DNA of 64,000 nucleotides from CAVZOY01 sp963777095 (GTDB taxonomy: Bacteria; Actinomycetota; Actinomycetes; Mycobacteriales; Geodermatophilaceae). The notes under the pieces were generated by a model. That model worked only from the letters and a program-made list of their open reading frames with translations. It did no database searches and had not been told where the DNA came from. Position numbers and translations under genes: made by a program. Shown here piece after piece: positions 55,906 through 64,000 of the stretch (position 1 is its first letter; every line of letters starts with the position of its first letter). The stretch covers positions 372,001-436,000 of the forward strand of contig CAVZOY010000002.1 of the NCBI GenBank assembly GCA_963777095.1, given 5' to 3'.

Positions 55906-58407
55906 TCAGCCCGCCCCGCCGCGCAGAGTGAACAACACGCTCTCCAGCTCGTCGGGCTTGATCAGCACGTCGCGGGCCTTGGATCCCTCGGACGGGCCGA
56001 CGATGCCGCGGCTCTCCATGAGGTCCATGAGCCGGCCGGCCTTGGCGAAGCCGACCCGGAGCTTGCGCTGCAGCATCGAGGTGGAGCCGAACTGGCTGGT
56101 GACGATGAGCTCCACGGCCTGCACGAGCAGGTCGAGGTCGCCGCCGATGTCCTCGTCGATCTCCTTCTTCTCACCGCTGCTGCCGACCGAGAAGACCTCC
56201 TCGCGGTACTCGGGCTCGGCCTGCCGCTTCGTGAACTCGACGACCGCCTCGATCTCCTTGTCGGTGACGAAGGCGCCCTGCACACGGATGGGCTTGCCGG
56301 CGCCGATCGGCATGAAGAGCGCGTCGCCCATGCCGATCAGCTTCTCCGCGCCCGGCTGGTCGAGGATGACCCGGCTGTCGGTGAGGCTGGAGGTCGAGAA
56401 CGCCAGCCGCGACGGCACATTGGCCTTGATCAGGCCGGTGACGACGTCGACCGACGGCCGCTGCGTGGCCAGGATCAGGTGGATGCCGGCGGCGCGGGCC
56501 TTCTGGGTGATGCGGACGATGTAGTCCTCGACGTCGCGCGGGGCGACCATCATCAGGTCGGCGAGCTCGTCGACCACGGCCAGGATGTAGGGGTAGGGCC
56601 GGTAGACCCGCTCGCTGCCGGGGGGTGCGGTGATCTCGCCGCGCTCGACCTTGCGGTTGAAGTCGTCGATGTGCCGGACGGCGGTGGAGCGCATGTCCTG
56701 GTAGCGCTGCTCCATCTCCTCGACCAGCCAGGCCAGCGCCGTGGCCGCCTTCTTCGGGTCGGTGATGATCGGCGTGATCAGGTGCGGGATGCCGTCGTAC
56801 GGCGTGAGCTCGACCATCTTCGGGTCGACCAGGATCATCCGCAGCTGCTCCGGCGTCGACCGGAGCAGCAGCGAGGTCAGGATCGAGTTCACGCAGCTCG
56901 ACTTGCCGGCACCGGTGGCCCCGGCCACGAGGAGGTGCGGCATCTTCGCCAGGTTCGCGCAGACGAACCCACCCTCGATGTCCTTGCCCAGCCCGACCAG
57001 CATCGGGTGCATGTCCTGCTTGGCCGCCTGAGAGCGCAGCACGTCGCCGAGGCTGACCTTCTCGCGGTCGGTGTTGGGCACCTCGATGCCCACGGCGGAC
57101 TTGCCCGGGATGGGCGCGAGGATGCGGATGTTGTCGTTGGCCACCGCGTAGGCCATGTTCTTGGTCAGCTGGGTGATCTTCTCGACCTTGACGCCCTGCC
57201 CGAGCTCGACCTCGTAGCGGGTGACCGTCGGGCCGCGGGTGAAGCCGGTGACGGCGGCGTCGATGTTGAACTGGTCGAGGACGCCGCTGATCGCCTCGAT
57301 GGCCACGTCGTTGGCCTTCGACCGCGCCCGCGGCGGGTCGCCCGGCCGCAGCATGGTCAGCGACGGGAGCACGTAGTTGCCCTCGACCGGCTGGATGGAC
57401 AGCTGTTCCGGCTCGGTGATCGGCGGCAGGTCTTCCGGCGGATTGGTGCGGTCGACCACCGGACGCACGGGCGGGCGCAGCTGGACGTGCTCCGGCTCGG
57501 TGGTGAGGGTGGCGTCCGCGGCGGCGTCGAGTGCGCCGAGGTCGATCGGCCCGGTGGTCGTCAGGTCCTCGTCGGGCGCCCCGCGGCCGCGGCGGAACCG
57601 GCCGCGCTTCTCCGGCTCCGGCTGCTCCTCGACGTCGTCGTACTCGTCGTAGGCGTCGTCCTCGTCGTAGGGCTCGCGGCCCAGCAGCCGGTCCCCGAGG
57701 TCGCGCAGCCGCTCCGGGATCTGGTGCACCGGCGTCGCGGTGATGACCAGGACGCCGAAGAACGCCATGAGGGACAGCAGGACGACGGTGACGATCGCGC
57801 CGAGCCCGGCCGACAACGGGGTGCCGACCGCCCAGCCCACGAGGCCGCCGGCGCCGTGCTCGCCCTCCTTGGGGTCGGCAGCCGTGCCGAGCACCTGGGC
57901 CATGCCGAGCACCGCGGCGACCGTGCACAGCCAGCCGATGGCCAGCCGGCCCCGCGCCTCCGGCCGCGGGCCCCGGCGCAGGAGCCGCAGCGCGGCGAAG
58001 AACAGGACGACCGGCAGCACCAGGACCAGCGAGCCGACGATCCAGCTGACGGCGTCGGCGATGCCCCGGCCGACCGGGCCGATGCCGTCGCTCCAGACGG
58101 CGGCACCGAGCACGATCGCCAGGCCGAGGACGGCGAGGCCGACCCCGTCGCGACGGTGCTCGGGCGCGAGCGGCTCGGCCTCCTCCGGCTTGGCCACCGA
58201 GCGGGCCAGGCCGCCGGTGCCCCGGGCGAGCAGCGACCAGCCACCGCTGATGACGCCGAACAGGCCGGTCGACTGCTTGCGCGCCGGGGGCCTGCGGGCA
58301 GGGGCACGCTTGGCGGGCGGTCGCTTGCGGGAGGCGGTCGACCCGGATCGGCCCCGGGCGGACGGCTTGCCCGCCGGCCGACGCGGGGTCGTGGTGCGGG
58401 CAGGCAT
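55906..58407 (-). CDS. ftsK: DNA translocase FtsK
   Basis: An 833-residue septal DNA pump. A basic, alanine/arginine-rich N-terminus leads into four membrane helices (~95-240) and an acidic linker with a run of D/E/Y. The motor has RGPTVTRYEVELGQGVKVEK, PHLLVAGATGAGKSSCVNSI (Walker A), LRMILVDPKMVELTPYDGIP (Walker B) and RAAGIHLILATQRPSVDVVT. The C-terminal gamma domain (LDLLVQAVELIVTSQFGSTS, FAKAGRLMDLMESRGIVGPS) recognises KOPS. The ATG at 58407 is probably leaderless, with TACGGT 7 bases upstream. Confidence 0.96.
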   Translation of the reverse strand: MPARTTTPRRPAGKPSARGRSGSTASRKRPPAKRAPARRPPARKQSTGLFGVISGGWSLLARGTGGLARSVAKPEEAEPLAPEHRRDGVGLAVLGLAIVLGAAVWSDGIGPVGRGIADAVSWIVGSLVLVLPVVLFFAALRLLRRGPRPEARGRLAIGWLCTVAAVLGMAQVLGTAADPKEGEHGAGGLVGWAVGTPLSAGLGAIVTVVLLSLMAFFGVLVITATPVHQIPERLRDLGDRLLGREPYDEDDAYDEYDDVEEQPEPEKRGRFRRGRGAPDEDLTTTGPIDLGALDAAADATLTTEPEHVQLRPPVRPVVDRTNPPEDLPPITEPEQLSIQPVEGNYVLPSLTMLRPGDPPRARSKANDVAIEAISGVLDQFNIDAAVTGFTRGPTVTRYEVELGQGVKVEKITQLTKNMAYAVANDNIRILAPIPGKSAVGIEVPNTDREKVSLGDVLRSQAAKQDMHPMLVGLGKDIEGGFVCANLAKMPHLLVAGATGAGKSSCVNSILTSLLLRSTPEQLRMILVDPKMVELTPYDGIPHLITPIITDPKKAATALAWLVEEMEQRYQDMRSTAVRHIDDFNRKVERGEITAPPGSERVYRPYPYILAVVDELADLMMVAPRDVEDYIVRITQKARAAGIHLILATQRPSVDVVTGLIKANVPSRLAFSTSSLTDSRVILDQPGAEKLIGMGDALFMPIGAGKPIRVQGAFVTDKEIEAVVEFTKRQAEPEYREEVFSVGSSGEKKEIDEDIGGDLDLLVQAVELIVTSQFGSTSMLQRKLRVGFAKAGRLMDLMESRGIVGPSEGSKARDVLIKPDELESVLFTLRGGAG

Positions 58408-58414
58408 GCGTCAG

Positions 58415-58420
58415 ACCGTA
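58415..58420 (-). promoter_or_regulatory. -10 box (TACGGT) for ftsK
   Basis: TACGGT lies 7 bases before ATG 58407. Confidence 0.5.
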
Positions 58421-58477
58421 ATCCTGGGGGACCGCCGAACCGGGCAGGCGGACGGACGTGTCCCGCCCCTAGTCGAC

Positions 58478-58757
58478 ATGACGGTCGACGTCGGCACTCA
58501 GGCCTCCCCGTCGTTCCCGGACTGCACCGGGTTCGCCGCGGACGACAACCTCTACACCGGAGACCTGAGCGATTTCCAGACCACCTACGGGGCGGCCGGC
58601 TCCGGACTCGACTACAGCCCCAACGGGCTGAGCCCGTGGACCAACGGTGACACGGTGGTCTACCGGGTCACCCTCACCCTGCAGAGCCACGCCTCGCGCG
58701 ACCGGGGAGAACTTCTCCGGCGTCCACACCTACACCTGGCGTGCGGACAGCGTCTGA
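58478..58757 (+). pseudogene. Truncated TasA/CalY-like protein remnant
   Basis: Only the C-terminal half of a TasA-like protein is present: SPSFPDCTGFAADDNLYTGD, LSDFQTTYGAAGSGLDYSPN and GDTVVYRVTLTLQS. It ends, after an extra C at 58697, as TGENFSGVHTYTWRADSV at TGA 58757. It aligns with the second half of the protein at 59357-59929. The signal peptide and first half are missing, and the remnant starts 71 bases from the ftsK start. ATG 58478 is only the first in-frame start, and no export signal is encoded. Confidence 0.65.
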
Positions 58758-59360
58758 GCCGGAGGCCCAGGCCGGTACGGGCGGCACCGAGTCGGCTCGG
58801 CGGCGCGAGTTCGCGCCGCCGAGCCGACTGCAGGGCCTCGTGGCCCGGCTCCTCGGCGTGGCCCTCGGCCTGGCGCTCGCCGGGTACGCGCTGCCCGGGC
58901 TGCGAGATCCCGGACGGGCCACGGTCCTACCGCTGGAGGTGAGCGTCACCGTCGTCCGCAGCGGCGAGGTGGGCTTCGTCCGAGGGAGGACAGCTTCTCG
59001 TCGACGCCGAGGTCACGGCCGGGGACGACGGCACGGCCCATGGCCGGCTGGCGCTCGCGTCGGAGACCGCCGTACCCATCGACATATCCGTGCACGACGT
59101 CGGGTCACCCATCGGATTGGAGGACCAGCTATGGCTGCGCGTCATGCTCGGCGGCGACGCTGGTGTTCGAGGGCACACAGGCACAGTTACGACGGTCCTC
59201 GTCCCGGTCCCTGAGGGTTTCCCCCGGGGCAACGGTGCCCATCGACGTGACGGTGGGCCTCCTGCCGGGGGCGGACGCCCAGGGCGCAGGCAGACGTACG
59301 GAGATCAAGCTGCAGCTCGTGTCCCCCGCCGCCGGCGCTCCCGCCGGAGACTCCAGGTGA
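58741..59360 (+). CDS. Membrane-anchored exported protein of the TasA locus (two frameshifts)
   Basis: About 206 residues after correction. A basic N-terminus leads into one helix (LVARLLGVALGLALAGYALP). It is followed by a beta-rich outer region: VLPLEVSVTVVRSGEVGFVR, QLLVDAEVTAGDDGTAHGRL, ETAVPIDISVHDVGSPIGLE, VFEGTQAQLRRSSSRSLRVS and VPIDVTVGLLPGADAQG. Extra G bases at 58984 and 59159 break the frame; the span is 3n+2, as expected. Its TGA overlaps the GTG of the TasA-like gene. It is an immunoglobulin-like or adhesin-type domain by appearance only. The start at GTG 58741 is uncertain. Confidence 0.6.
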
Positions 59361-59929
59361 ACCTGGCCATCACCACGGCGCTGGTCGTCGGCATGTGGTC
59401 GGCGGCGGACACGGGTGCGCAGACCTGGGCGGCGCTGTCCGGGAGCACGGCGAACACGGGCAACGCCTTCTCCGCCGGCACGGTGGCGCTCACCGACAAC
59501 GACGGCGGCAGCACCCCGATGTTCACCTTCACCAACCAGCGACCGGGAGTGGTGGACAACAGCTGCATCCGCGTCAACTACGCCGGCACGCTGTCGGCAA
59601 CGGTGAAGCTGTACGGCTCGATCGCCGGGACGCTCGCTCCGTACGTCAACGTGACGGTGACCCGGGGGACGGACTCCTCCCCCGCGTTCGACAGCTGCAC
59701 GAGCTTCATCGCCGGACGCGATCAACTACAGCGGCCTGGGCAACGGGGTGCTCTACTCCGGGCCGCTGTCGTCGTTCCCGACCAGCTACGCGGCCGCGCT
59801 GACGGACCCGGCGGCCTCCTGGACCTCCAGCACCACGCCTCCTACCGCATCAGCGTCCAGATCGCCGACGACAACGCCGCCCAGGGCCTGAGCTCCACGG
59901 CGACGTTCACCTGGGAGGCACGGAGTTGA
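59357..59929 (+). CDS. TasA/CalY-like fibre protein (two compensating frameshifts)
   Basis: A 190-residue exported protein of the SipW-dependent TasA/camelysin family. The signal segment MNLAITTALVVGMWSAADTG is short; the mature start is TWAALSGSTANTGNAFSAGT. The core includes ALTDNDGGSTPMFTFTNQRP, SCIRVNYAGTLSATVKLYGS and YVNVTVTRGTDSSPAFDSC. After an extra C at 59717 it reads AINYSGLGNGVLYSGPLSSF; a base missing near 59838 restores the frame for SYRISVQIADDNAAQGL and the end FTWEARS. Family members form extracellular fibres or matrix proteins. It sits directly upstream of its likely peptidase. Confidence 0.8.
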   Translation: MNLAITTALVVGMWSAADTGAQTWAALSGSTANTGNAFSAGTVALTDNDGGSTPMFTFTNQRPGVVDNSCIRVNYAGTLSATVKLYGSIAGTLAPYVNVTVTRGTDSSPAFDSCTSFIAGRDQLQRPGQRGALLRAAVVVPDQLRGRADGPGGLLDLQHHASYRISVQIADDNAAQGLSSTATFTWEARS

Positions 59930-60523
59930 CTGCGCAGGCGAGGGGCGACCACCGGCACGGCAGGAACTGTGCTGGCCCTGCTCGGGGCCGCTGCAGGCTG
60001 GGTGGCAGTCGGCTTCCTGGTCGGCCTGGTCCTGCTGGTCTCGGGCGGCCACGTCCAGAGGTACCAGCTCATGTCGGTGCTCTCCGGGAGCATGGCGCCG
60101 ACGGTGGACGTCGGCGACCTGGTCGTGGCGAGGGTCGTCACGCCTGACCAGCTGGGTGCCGGCGAGCTCGCCACGTTCCGCGAGCCAGAGACCGGCAAGC
60201 TGATCACGCACCGGGTGCAGAGCATCATCTGGCACGGCGAACTGGCCGATGTCGTCACCCGCGGGGACGCCAACGAGGTCGGCGAGAACTGGTCGGTCAG
60301 CGCCTCCGACCACGTTGGCGAAGTGGTCCTGAGGGTGCCTCGCGCGGGTTACGTAGTCGGCCTTCTGGCCACCGCTGCAGGCCAGCTGGCGCTCGCGGGC
60401 CTGGCACTCGTTCTCGGCGTGTGCATTCTCGTCGTCCTCTGGCGCCCGCAACGGTCCAGGGAGGACGGAACCCCCGAGGCTCCGGCATCCGCCGCGGCAC
60501 CTGCCGTCGCCGCGGCTCGCTGA
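59926..60523 (+). CDS. sipW: SipW-type (ER-type) signal peptidase I
   Basis: A ~185-198 residue membrane peptidase of family S26B. An N-terminal helix (WVAVGFLVGLVLLVSGGHVQ) precedes the catalytic Ser in YQLMSVLSGSMAPTVDVGDL and the His (in place of bacterial Lys) in KLITHRVQSI. VTRGDANEVGENW is the conserved third box, and a C-terminal helix (GQLALAGLALVLGVCILVVL) ends it. The uninterrupted frame begins at GTG 59969 (AGGA site). A TTG at 59926 overlapping the TasA stop, behind GGGAGG, would be used if one extra base near 59949 is an error. It probably cleaves the TasA-like proteins on both sides. Confidence 0.85.
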
Positions 60524-60703
60524 CTCAGAGACGGCCTCCTCCGAGGGCTCGCCGGCGCTTGCGGCGTCGTTGGAGTCACTCAAGCGACCGGGCTTGACAT
60601 CGACCTCGACCTGCCGAAATACGACACAGCGGCCGCTGACCGCCGCCGGGTCCGCCGGTGCAGAGCATCCCGTCGGACGGGACCGGACAAGGAACGAGTT
60701 CTC

Positions 60704-61646
60704 ATGACCAAGACGCGGACGGGTGGCCGGGCGGCACCAAAGTCGGGCACCGGCAGGCTCTTCGTATCGCTGGTCGCCGTGGTCCTCGTGGGACTCGTCG
60801 GCTTCGTCGGCACGCGAGCCGCGATCAGCGACACGACCGACAACCCGGGCAACCAGTTCAACGCCGGCGCGATCGACCTCGTCGACAACGACGCCGGCCA
60901 ATACATGTACCAGGTCAACAACGTGCAACCGGGCGATTCGGTCAGCCAGTGCATCCGGGTGAGCTACACCGGAACGCTCGACAGCGCGTGTCGAGCTTCG
61001 GTGGACAGACGTACACGCACCGAAGCGCCACTGCCACGTTCCGTCGGCTTCGCCGCGAGCTCGTACGCAGGAAGCATCACGAGCACCGACTCGGTCGTTC
61101 CGCCCAACTCCGGCACGTCGAACTTCAGCACGGTCGTGGACAACACCGCACCGACCCGCACCAGCGCCTCGATCGCGAACGGCGGAGTAGCCGGTCGTAT
61201 GGACGCCGGCGACACGATCGCCTACGTCTGGAGCGAGATCGTGGACCCGCAGTCGGTGCTCTCGGGCTGGACCGGCACGTCCACGCCCGTGACGGTGCAG
61301 ATCTCGAACGTCGCCGGTACACGGGGCGACACGATCGCGGTCCGGGACTCGGCCAACTCCACACAACTCCCCTCGGCACGGTCGAGACGAAGGTCCGCGA
61401 TTACGTCACGGCGGTCACGACCTTCGGCGGGCCGGCGAACGCGACCCGCTCCACGATGTCGTGGAACGCGGCGACCGGTGCGATCACCGTCACCCTGGGA
61501 CCGGCCGACACTCCGGGACGGTCACCACGACCGGCACGAACACGGCGAACTTCGAATGGTTCCCCGAAGCGGTCTACGACAGAGCGGGCAACTTGTCCAC
61601 CACCACGACGTACACCGAGACCGGCGCCCTCGACCGCGAGTTCTGA
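60704..61646 (+). CDS. TasA-like N-terminus joined to a second repeat-type domain (frame-disrupted)
   Basis: About 314 residues if four single-base shifts are allowed (near 60990, 61043, 61372, 61517). The signal helix is RLFVSLVAVVLVGLVGFVGT and the mature N-terminus NPGNQFNAGAIDLVDNDAGQ, then QPGDSVSQCIRVSYTGTLDS as in TasA. The sequence then changes to FGGQTYTHRSATATF, GSITSTDSVVPPNSGTSNFS, AGDTIAYVWSEIVDPQSVLS, TRSTMSWNAATGAITVTLG and a C-terminal YDRAGNLSTTTTYTETGALD. This second part belongs to a different beta-repeat family. Either it is a deletion fusion of two neighbouring genes or a natural two-domain protein. The ATG at 60704 has an AAGGAACGAG site. Confidence 0.6.
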
Positions 61647-61684
61647 GCGGACACGACCCGCGGCTCCAGGGCCGCGGGGTCCTC

Positions 61685-61690
61685 TAGCGT
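61685..61690 (+). promoter_or_regulatory. -10 box (TAGCGT) for the S9 peptidase
   Basis: TAGCGT lies 6 bases before ATG 61697. Confidence 0.5.
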
Positions 61691-61696
61691 CGGGAC

Positions 61697-63653
61697 ATGC
61701 CACCGAAACCTCCCCACGGCAGCTGGCCCACCCCGATCACCTCCGAGCTCGTCGTCCGCGCGGCGGCACGGCTCGGGGAGGTGGTCGTCGACGGCCCTCC
61801 CGGCAGCCAGGACGTCTGGTGGTCCGAGGGCCGTCCCGCCGAGGGCGGCCGCTCGGTGATCGTCCGGCGCTCGGCCGACGGGACGACCACCGACGTGCTC
61901 CCCGCGCCGTTCAACGCCCGTACCCGCGTGCACGAGTACGGCGGCGGCTCGTGGACGGTCTCCGGCGGCGTCCTGTGGTTCACGAACTTCGCCGACCAGC
62001 GGCTGTACCGGCTCGACCCCGGCGGTGACGCACCCGTCCCGGTCACCCCCGAGCCGACGATCCGCGCCGGGGCGCGGCACGCCGACCTGGTGGTCACCGG
62101 CGACGGGCTGCTCGCCGTCCGGGAGACCCACGCCGAGGGCGGCCGCGCCGCCGACGTCGTCAACGAGATCGTGCGGGTCGGCCCGGACGGCAGCGCCGAG
62201 GTGCTCGTCTCCGGGCCCGACTTCGTGTCCGACCCTCGACCCGGGCCCGACGGTGCGCTGGCCTGGCTGCAGTGGGACCACCCCGACATGCCGTGGGACG
62301 CCGCCCAGCTCGTCGTCCGGGCCGCCGACGGCACCGAGACGGTCGTCGCCGGCGGCGCCGGCGAGTCGGTCGTGCAGCCGCAGTGGACTCCCGACGGGAG
62401 CCTGCTGTTCCTGTCGGACCGCACCGACCTGTGGTGCCTCTACCGCTGGCGGCCGGGCGGCGAGGTCGAGGTCGTGGTCGACGCCGGGTGCGACATCGCC
62501 GGCCCGCAGTGGATCTTCGGGCAGAGCCGGTACGCGCTGCTGCCGGACGGCCGGCTGGTGCTCGCCTACGCCCGAGCCGGCGCCGACCGGCTCGCCGTGC
62601 GCGAGGACGGCGGGCTGCGTGAGCTGGACCTGCCGTACGCCGTGTTCCGGTACGTCAGGGCCGCCGACGACGGCGTGGTCTGCGTGGCCGCGGGGCCGTC
62701 GTCCGAGCCGGTGGTGCTGCGCGTGCACGGGGACGGCGGCGACCACGAGGTGCTGCGCCCCGCCCGGGACCTCGGACTCGACCCCGCCTGGTTCTCCGCC
62801 CCCGAGCACGTCACCTTTCCGACCGAGGACCGCGGTACCGGCATCGCCGAGGCGCACGCGCTGGTCTACCCGCCGACGAATCCCGAGGCGACGGCGCCGG
62901 AGGGTGAACGGCCGCCGCTGCTGGTGGTCGTGCACGGCGGCCCGACGGCCGCGGCGACCGCCGCGCTCAACCTCGAGGTCCAGTACTGGACCTCCCGGGG
63001 CTTCTGCGTCGCCGACGTCGACTACCGCGGCTCGACCGGCTACGGCCGCCGCTACCGGGACGCGCTGCAGGGCCGCTGGGGGATCCTGGACCTGGACGAC
63101 GTCGTCGCCTGCGCGCGCTTCCTCGCCGACGCGGGACGGGTGGACCCGTCCCGCATGGCCATCCGCGGCGGCTCGGCCGGCGGCTACACGACGCTGGCCG
63201 CCCTCTGCATGCGTCCCGGTGTGTTCACCGCCGGCGCCAGCCACTTCGGCGTCGCCGACCTGGGTGCGCTGGCCTCGGAGACGCACAAGTTCGAGTCGCG
63301 GTACCTCGACGGGCTGGTCGCGCCCTGGCCGAAGGGCCGTGCCGTGTACGACGAGCGCTCCCCCATCAACCACGTCGACGCCCTCGACACCCCGCTGGCG
63401 GTGTTCCAGGGCGACGAGGACGAGGTCGTGCCGCCGGAACAGGCCGAGATGATCGTCGCCGCCCTGCGCGAGAAGGGCGTGCCGCACGCCTACCTGTTGT
63501 TCGAGGGCGAGCAGCACGGCTTCCGCAAGGCCGAGAACATCCGGGCGGCCCTGGACGGCGAGCTCTCGTTCTACGCGCAGGTGTGGGGCTTCGGACTGCC
63601 GGAGGCCGAGGGGATCGCCCCCATCGAGGTCACGGAGGAGGATCGCGGCGTAA
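61697..63653 (+). CDS. Prolyl-oligopeptidase-family (S9) peptidase (frameshift near the end)
   Basis: About 651 residues. The N-terminal beta-propeller (RVHEYGGGSWTVSGGVLWFT, PQWTPDGSLLFLSDRTDLWC) precedes the alpha/beta-hydrolase domain. The nucleophile is in AIRGGSAGGYTTLAALCMRP, Asp in FQGDEDEVVPPEQAEMI and His in FEGEQHGFRKAENI. It is of the dipeptidyl-aminopeptidase/acyl-aminoacyl-peptidase type. The frame stays open past FGLPEAEGIAPIEV through the oppositely oriented PA14 gene to the window end, which is unlikely. One extra base near 63590-63640 would bring it to TAA 63651-63653, which sits in a terminator loop. Confidence 0.87.
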
Positions 63654-63670
63654 CGCCGACGATCTCCTCC
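63634..63670. terminator. Hairpin with the TAA stop in its loop
   Basis: The arms GGAGGAGGATCG (63634-63645) and CGATCTCCTCC (63660-63670) pair imperfectly. Inside them GGCG/CGCC (63647-63650 with 63654-63657) close on TAA. The hairpin lies between the convergent S9 peptidase and PA14 genes. Confidence 0.6.
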
Positions 63671-63673
63671 ACC

Positions 63674-64000
63674 TCACCAGCGGAGGTCGGCCGTCGCCTC
63701 GCCGGTGCCCTCCCAGAACTCGACGCGGACGGCGTGGGAGCCGGTCGTCACCGAGCGCGTCGTGCTCGCGGTCCCGGTCACGCCCCAGCGGTCGAGGATC
63801 GCGACGCCGTCCAACCAGACCCGCATGCCGTTGTTGTGCGTGGCCGTGAACGTCTCGGTGCCGCCGGGGAAGCCGAACGTGCCGGTCCATCGGGCCGAGA
63901 AGTCGTCCACGCCCACGGCGGTACCCGGCGGCCCGCCGCTGCCCATCCAGCGGGCCAGCGGCGCGGCCTCGCACCACACCGTGTACGCCGGCGCGGTGAG
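63674..64000 (-). CDS. PA14-domain protein, C-terminal part (5' end outside window)
   Basis: The frame runs off the right edge; the ~108 visible residues are the C-terminal end of a PA14/GLEYA-type domain. Features are YTVWCEAAPLARWMGSG, FSARWTGTFGFPGGTETFTA, NNGMRVWLDGVAILDRWG and SHAVRVEFWEGTGEATADLR. PA14 domains bind carbohydrate and occur in secreted hydrolases and adhesins. The rest of the protein cannot be judged. Confidence 0.75.
   Translation of the reverse strand, partial: LTAPAYTVWCEAAPLARWMGSGGPPGTAVGVDDFSARWTGTFGFPGGTETFTATHNNGMRVWLDGVAILDRWGVTGTASTTRSVTTGSHAVRVEFWEGTGEATADLRW

Noticed and set aside
63654..64000. Extension of the S9 peptidase to the window end
   Set aside because: The extra residues are the antisense of the PA14 gene and lie beyond a terminator hairpin with a TAA; a single extra base explains the open frame better.

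Overview
The window is about 64 kb of very GC-rich DNA with GTG-rich starts, GGAGG-type ribosome sites, many leaderless promoters (TANNNT 6-7 bases before the start codon) and actinobacterial LexA boxes (TCGAAC-N4-GTTCGA type). The gene order nrdJ-nrdR, lexA, hflX, dapF, miaA, miaB, gluABCD, recX, recA, DUF3046, pspA, clgR, pgsA, rimO, ftsK is that of an actinobacterial chromosome. Protein content suggests the Geodermatophilaceae/Frankiales area; this is inference from gene content, not from a database search.

Layout. 1-5.6 kb: the 3' end of an AfsR-like regulator, a small membrane protein, a second full-length AfsR-like regulator (BTAD, NTPase, TPR) and an IS110-family element directly behind it, with a 358-base non-coding flank that may encode a bridge RNA. 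5.6-13.2 kb: accessory genes: a PilZ-containing glycosyltransferase, small DUF proteins, a hydrolase-cyclase fusion, an aldo/keto reductase and an AraC regulator. 13.2-19.7 kb: class II ribonucleotide reductase with its repressor NrdR, then the SOS pair LysM division inhibitor/LexA with three LexA boxes between them. 19.7-29.8 kb: the hflX-dapF-miaA-miaB housekeeping block with DUF349 and SRPBCC proteins. 29.9-33.2 kb: a GluABCD-type amino-acid ABC transporter. 34.1-38.2 kb: ctaD, then recX, recA (LexA box) and DUF3046. 38.2-49.9 kb: MFS transporter, Lhr helicase, Nei-type DNA glycosylase, cupin, PspA, sugar kinase, GNAT, TetR and ClgR. 50.1-53.6 kb: a SARP-type regulator, a HExxHxxxxxH metalloprotease-like protein and a small protein, an insertion where cinA often lies in relatives. 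53.7-58.4 kb: pgsA, rimO, ftsK. 58.5-61.6 kb: a TasA/CalY-like exported-protein locus with its own SipW-type signal peptidase. 61.7-64 kb: an S9 peptidase and the end of a PA14-domain protein.

Several functions connect. LexA controls the division inhibitor, itself and probably recA. NrdR probably controls nrdJ through palindromes in its leader. ClgR and PspA are envelope and proteolysis stress genes. SipW would process the TasA-like proteins encoded beside it.

A cross-cutting feature is a set of about twenty single-base frame disruptions in otherwise well-preserved genes, including gluA, lhr, pfkB, DUF349, the extradiol-like gene, the metalloprotease and the TasA locus. Most are +1 C or G insertions, often directly after a CG. 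I read most of them as assembly errors rather than pseudogenes and give gene spans across them.
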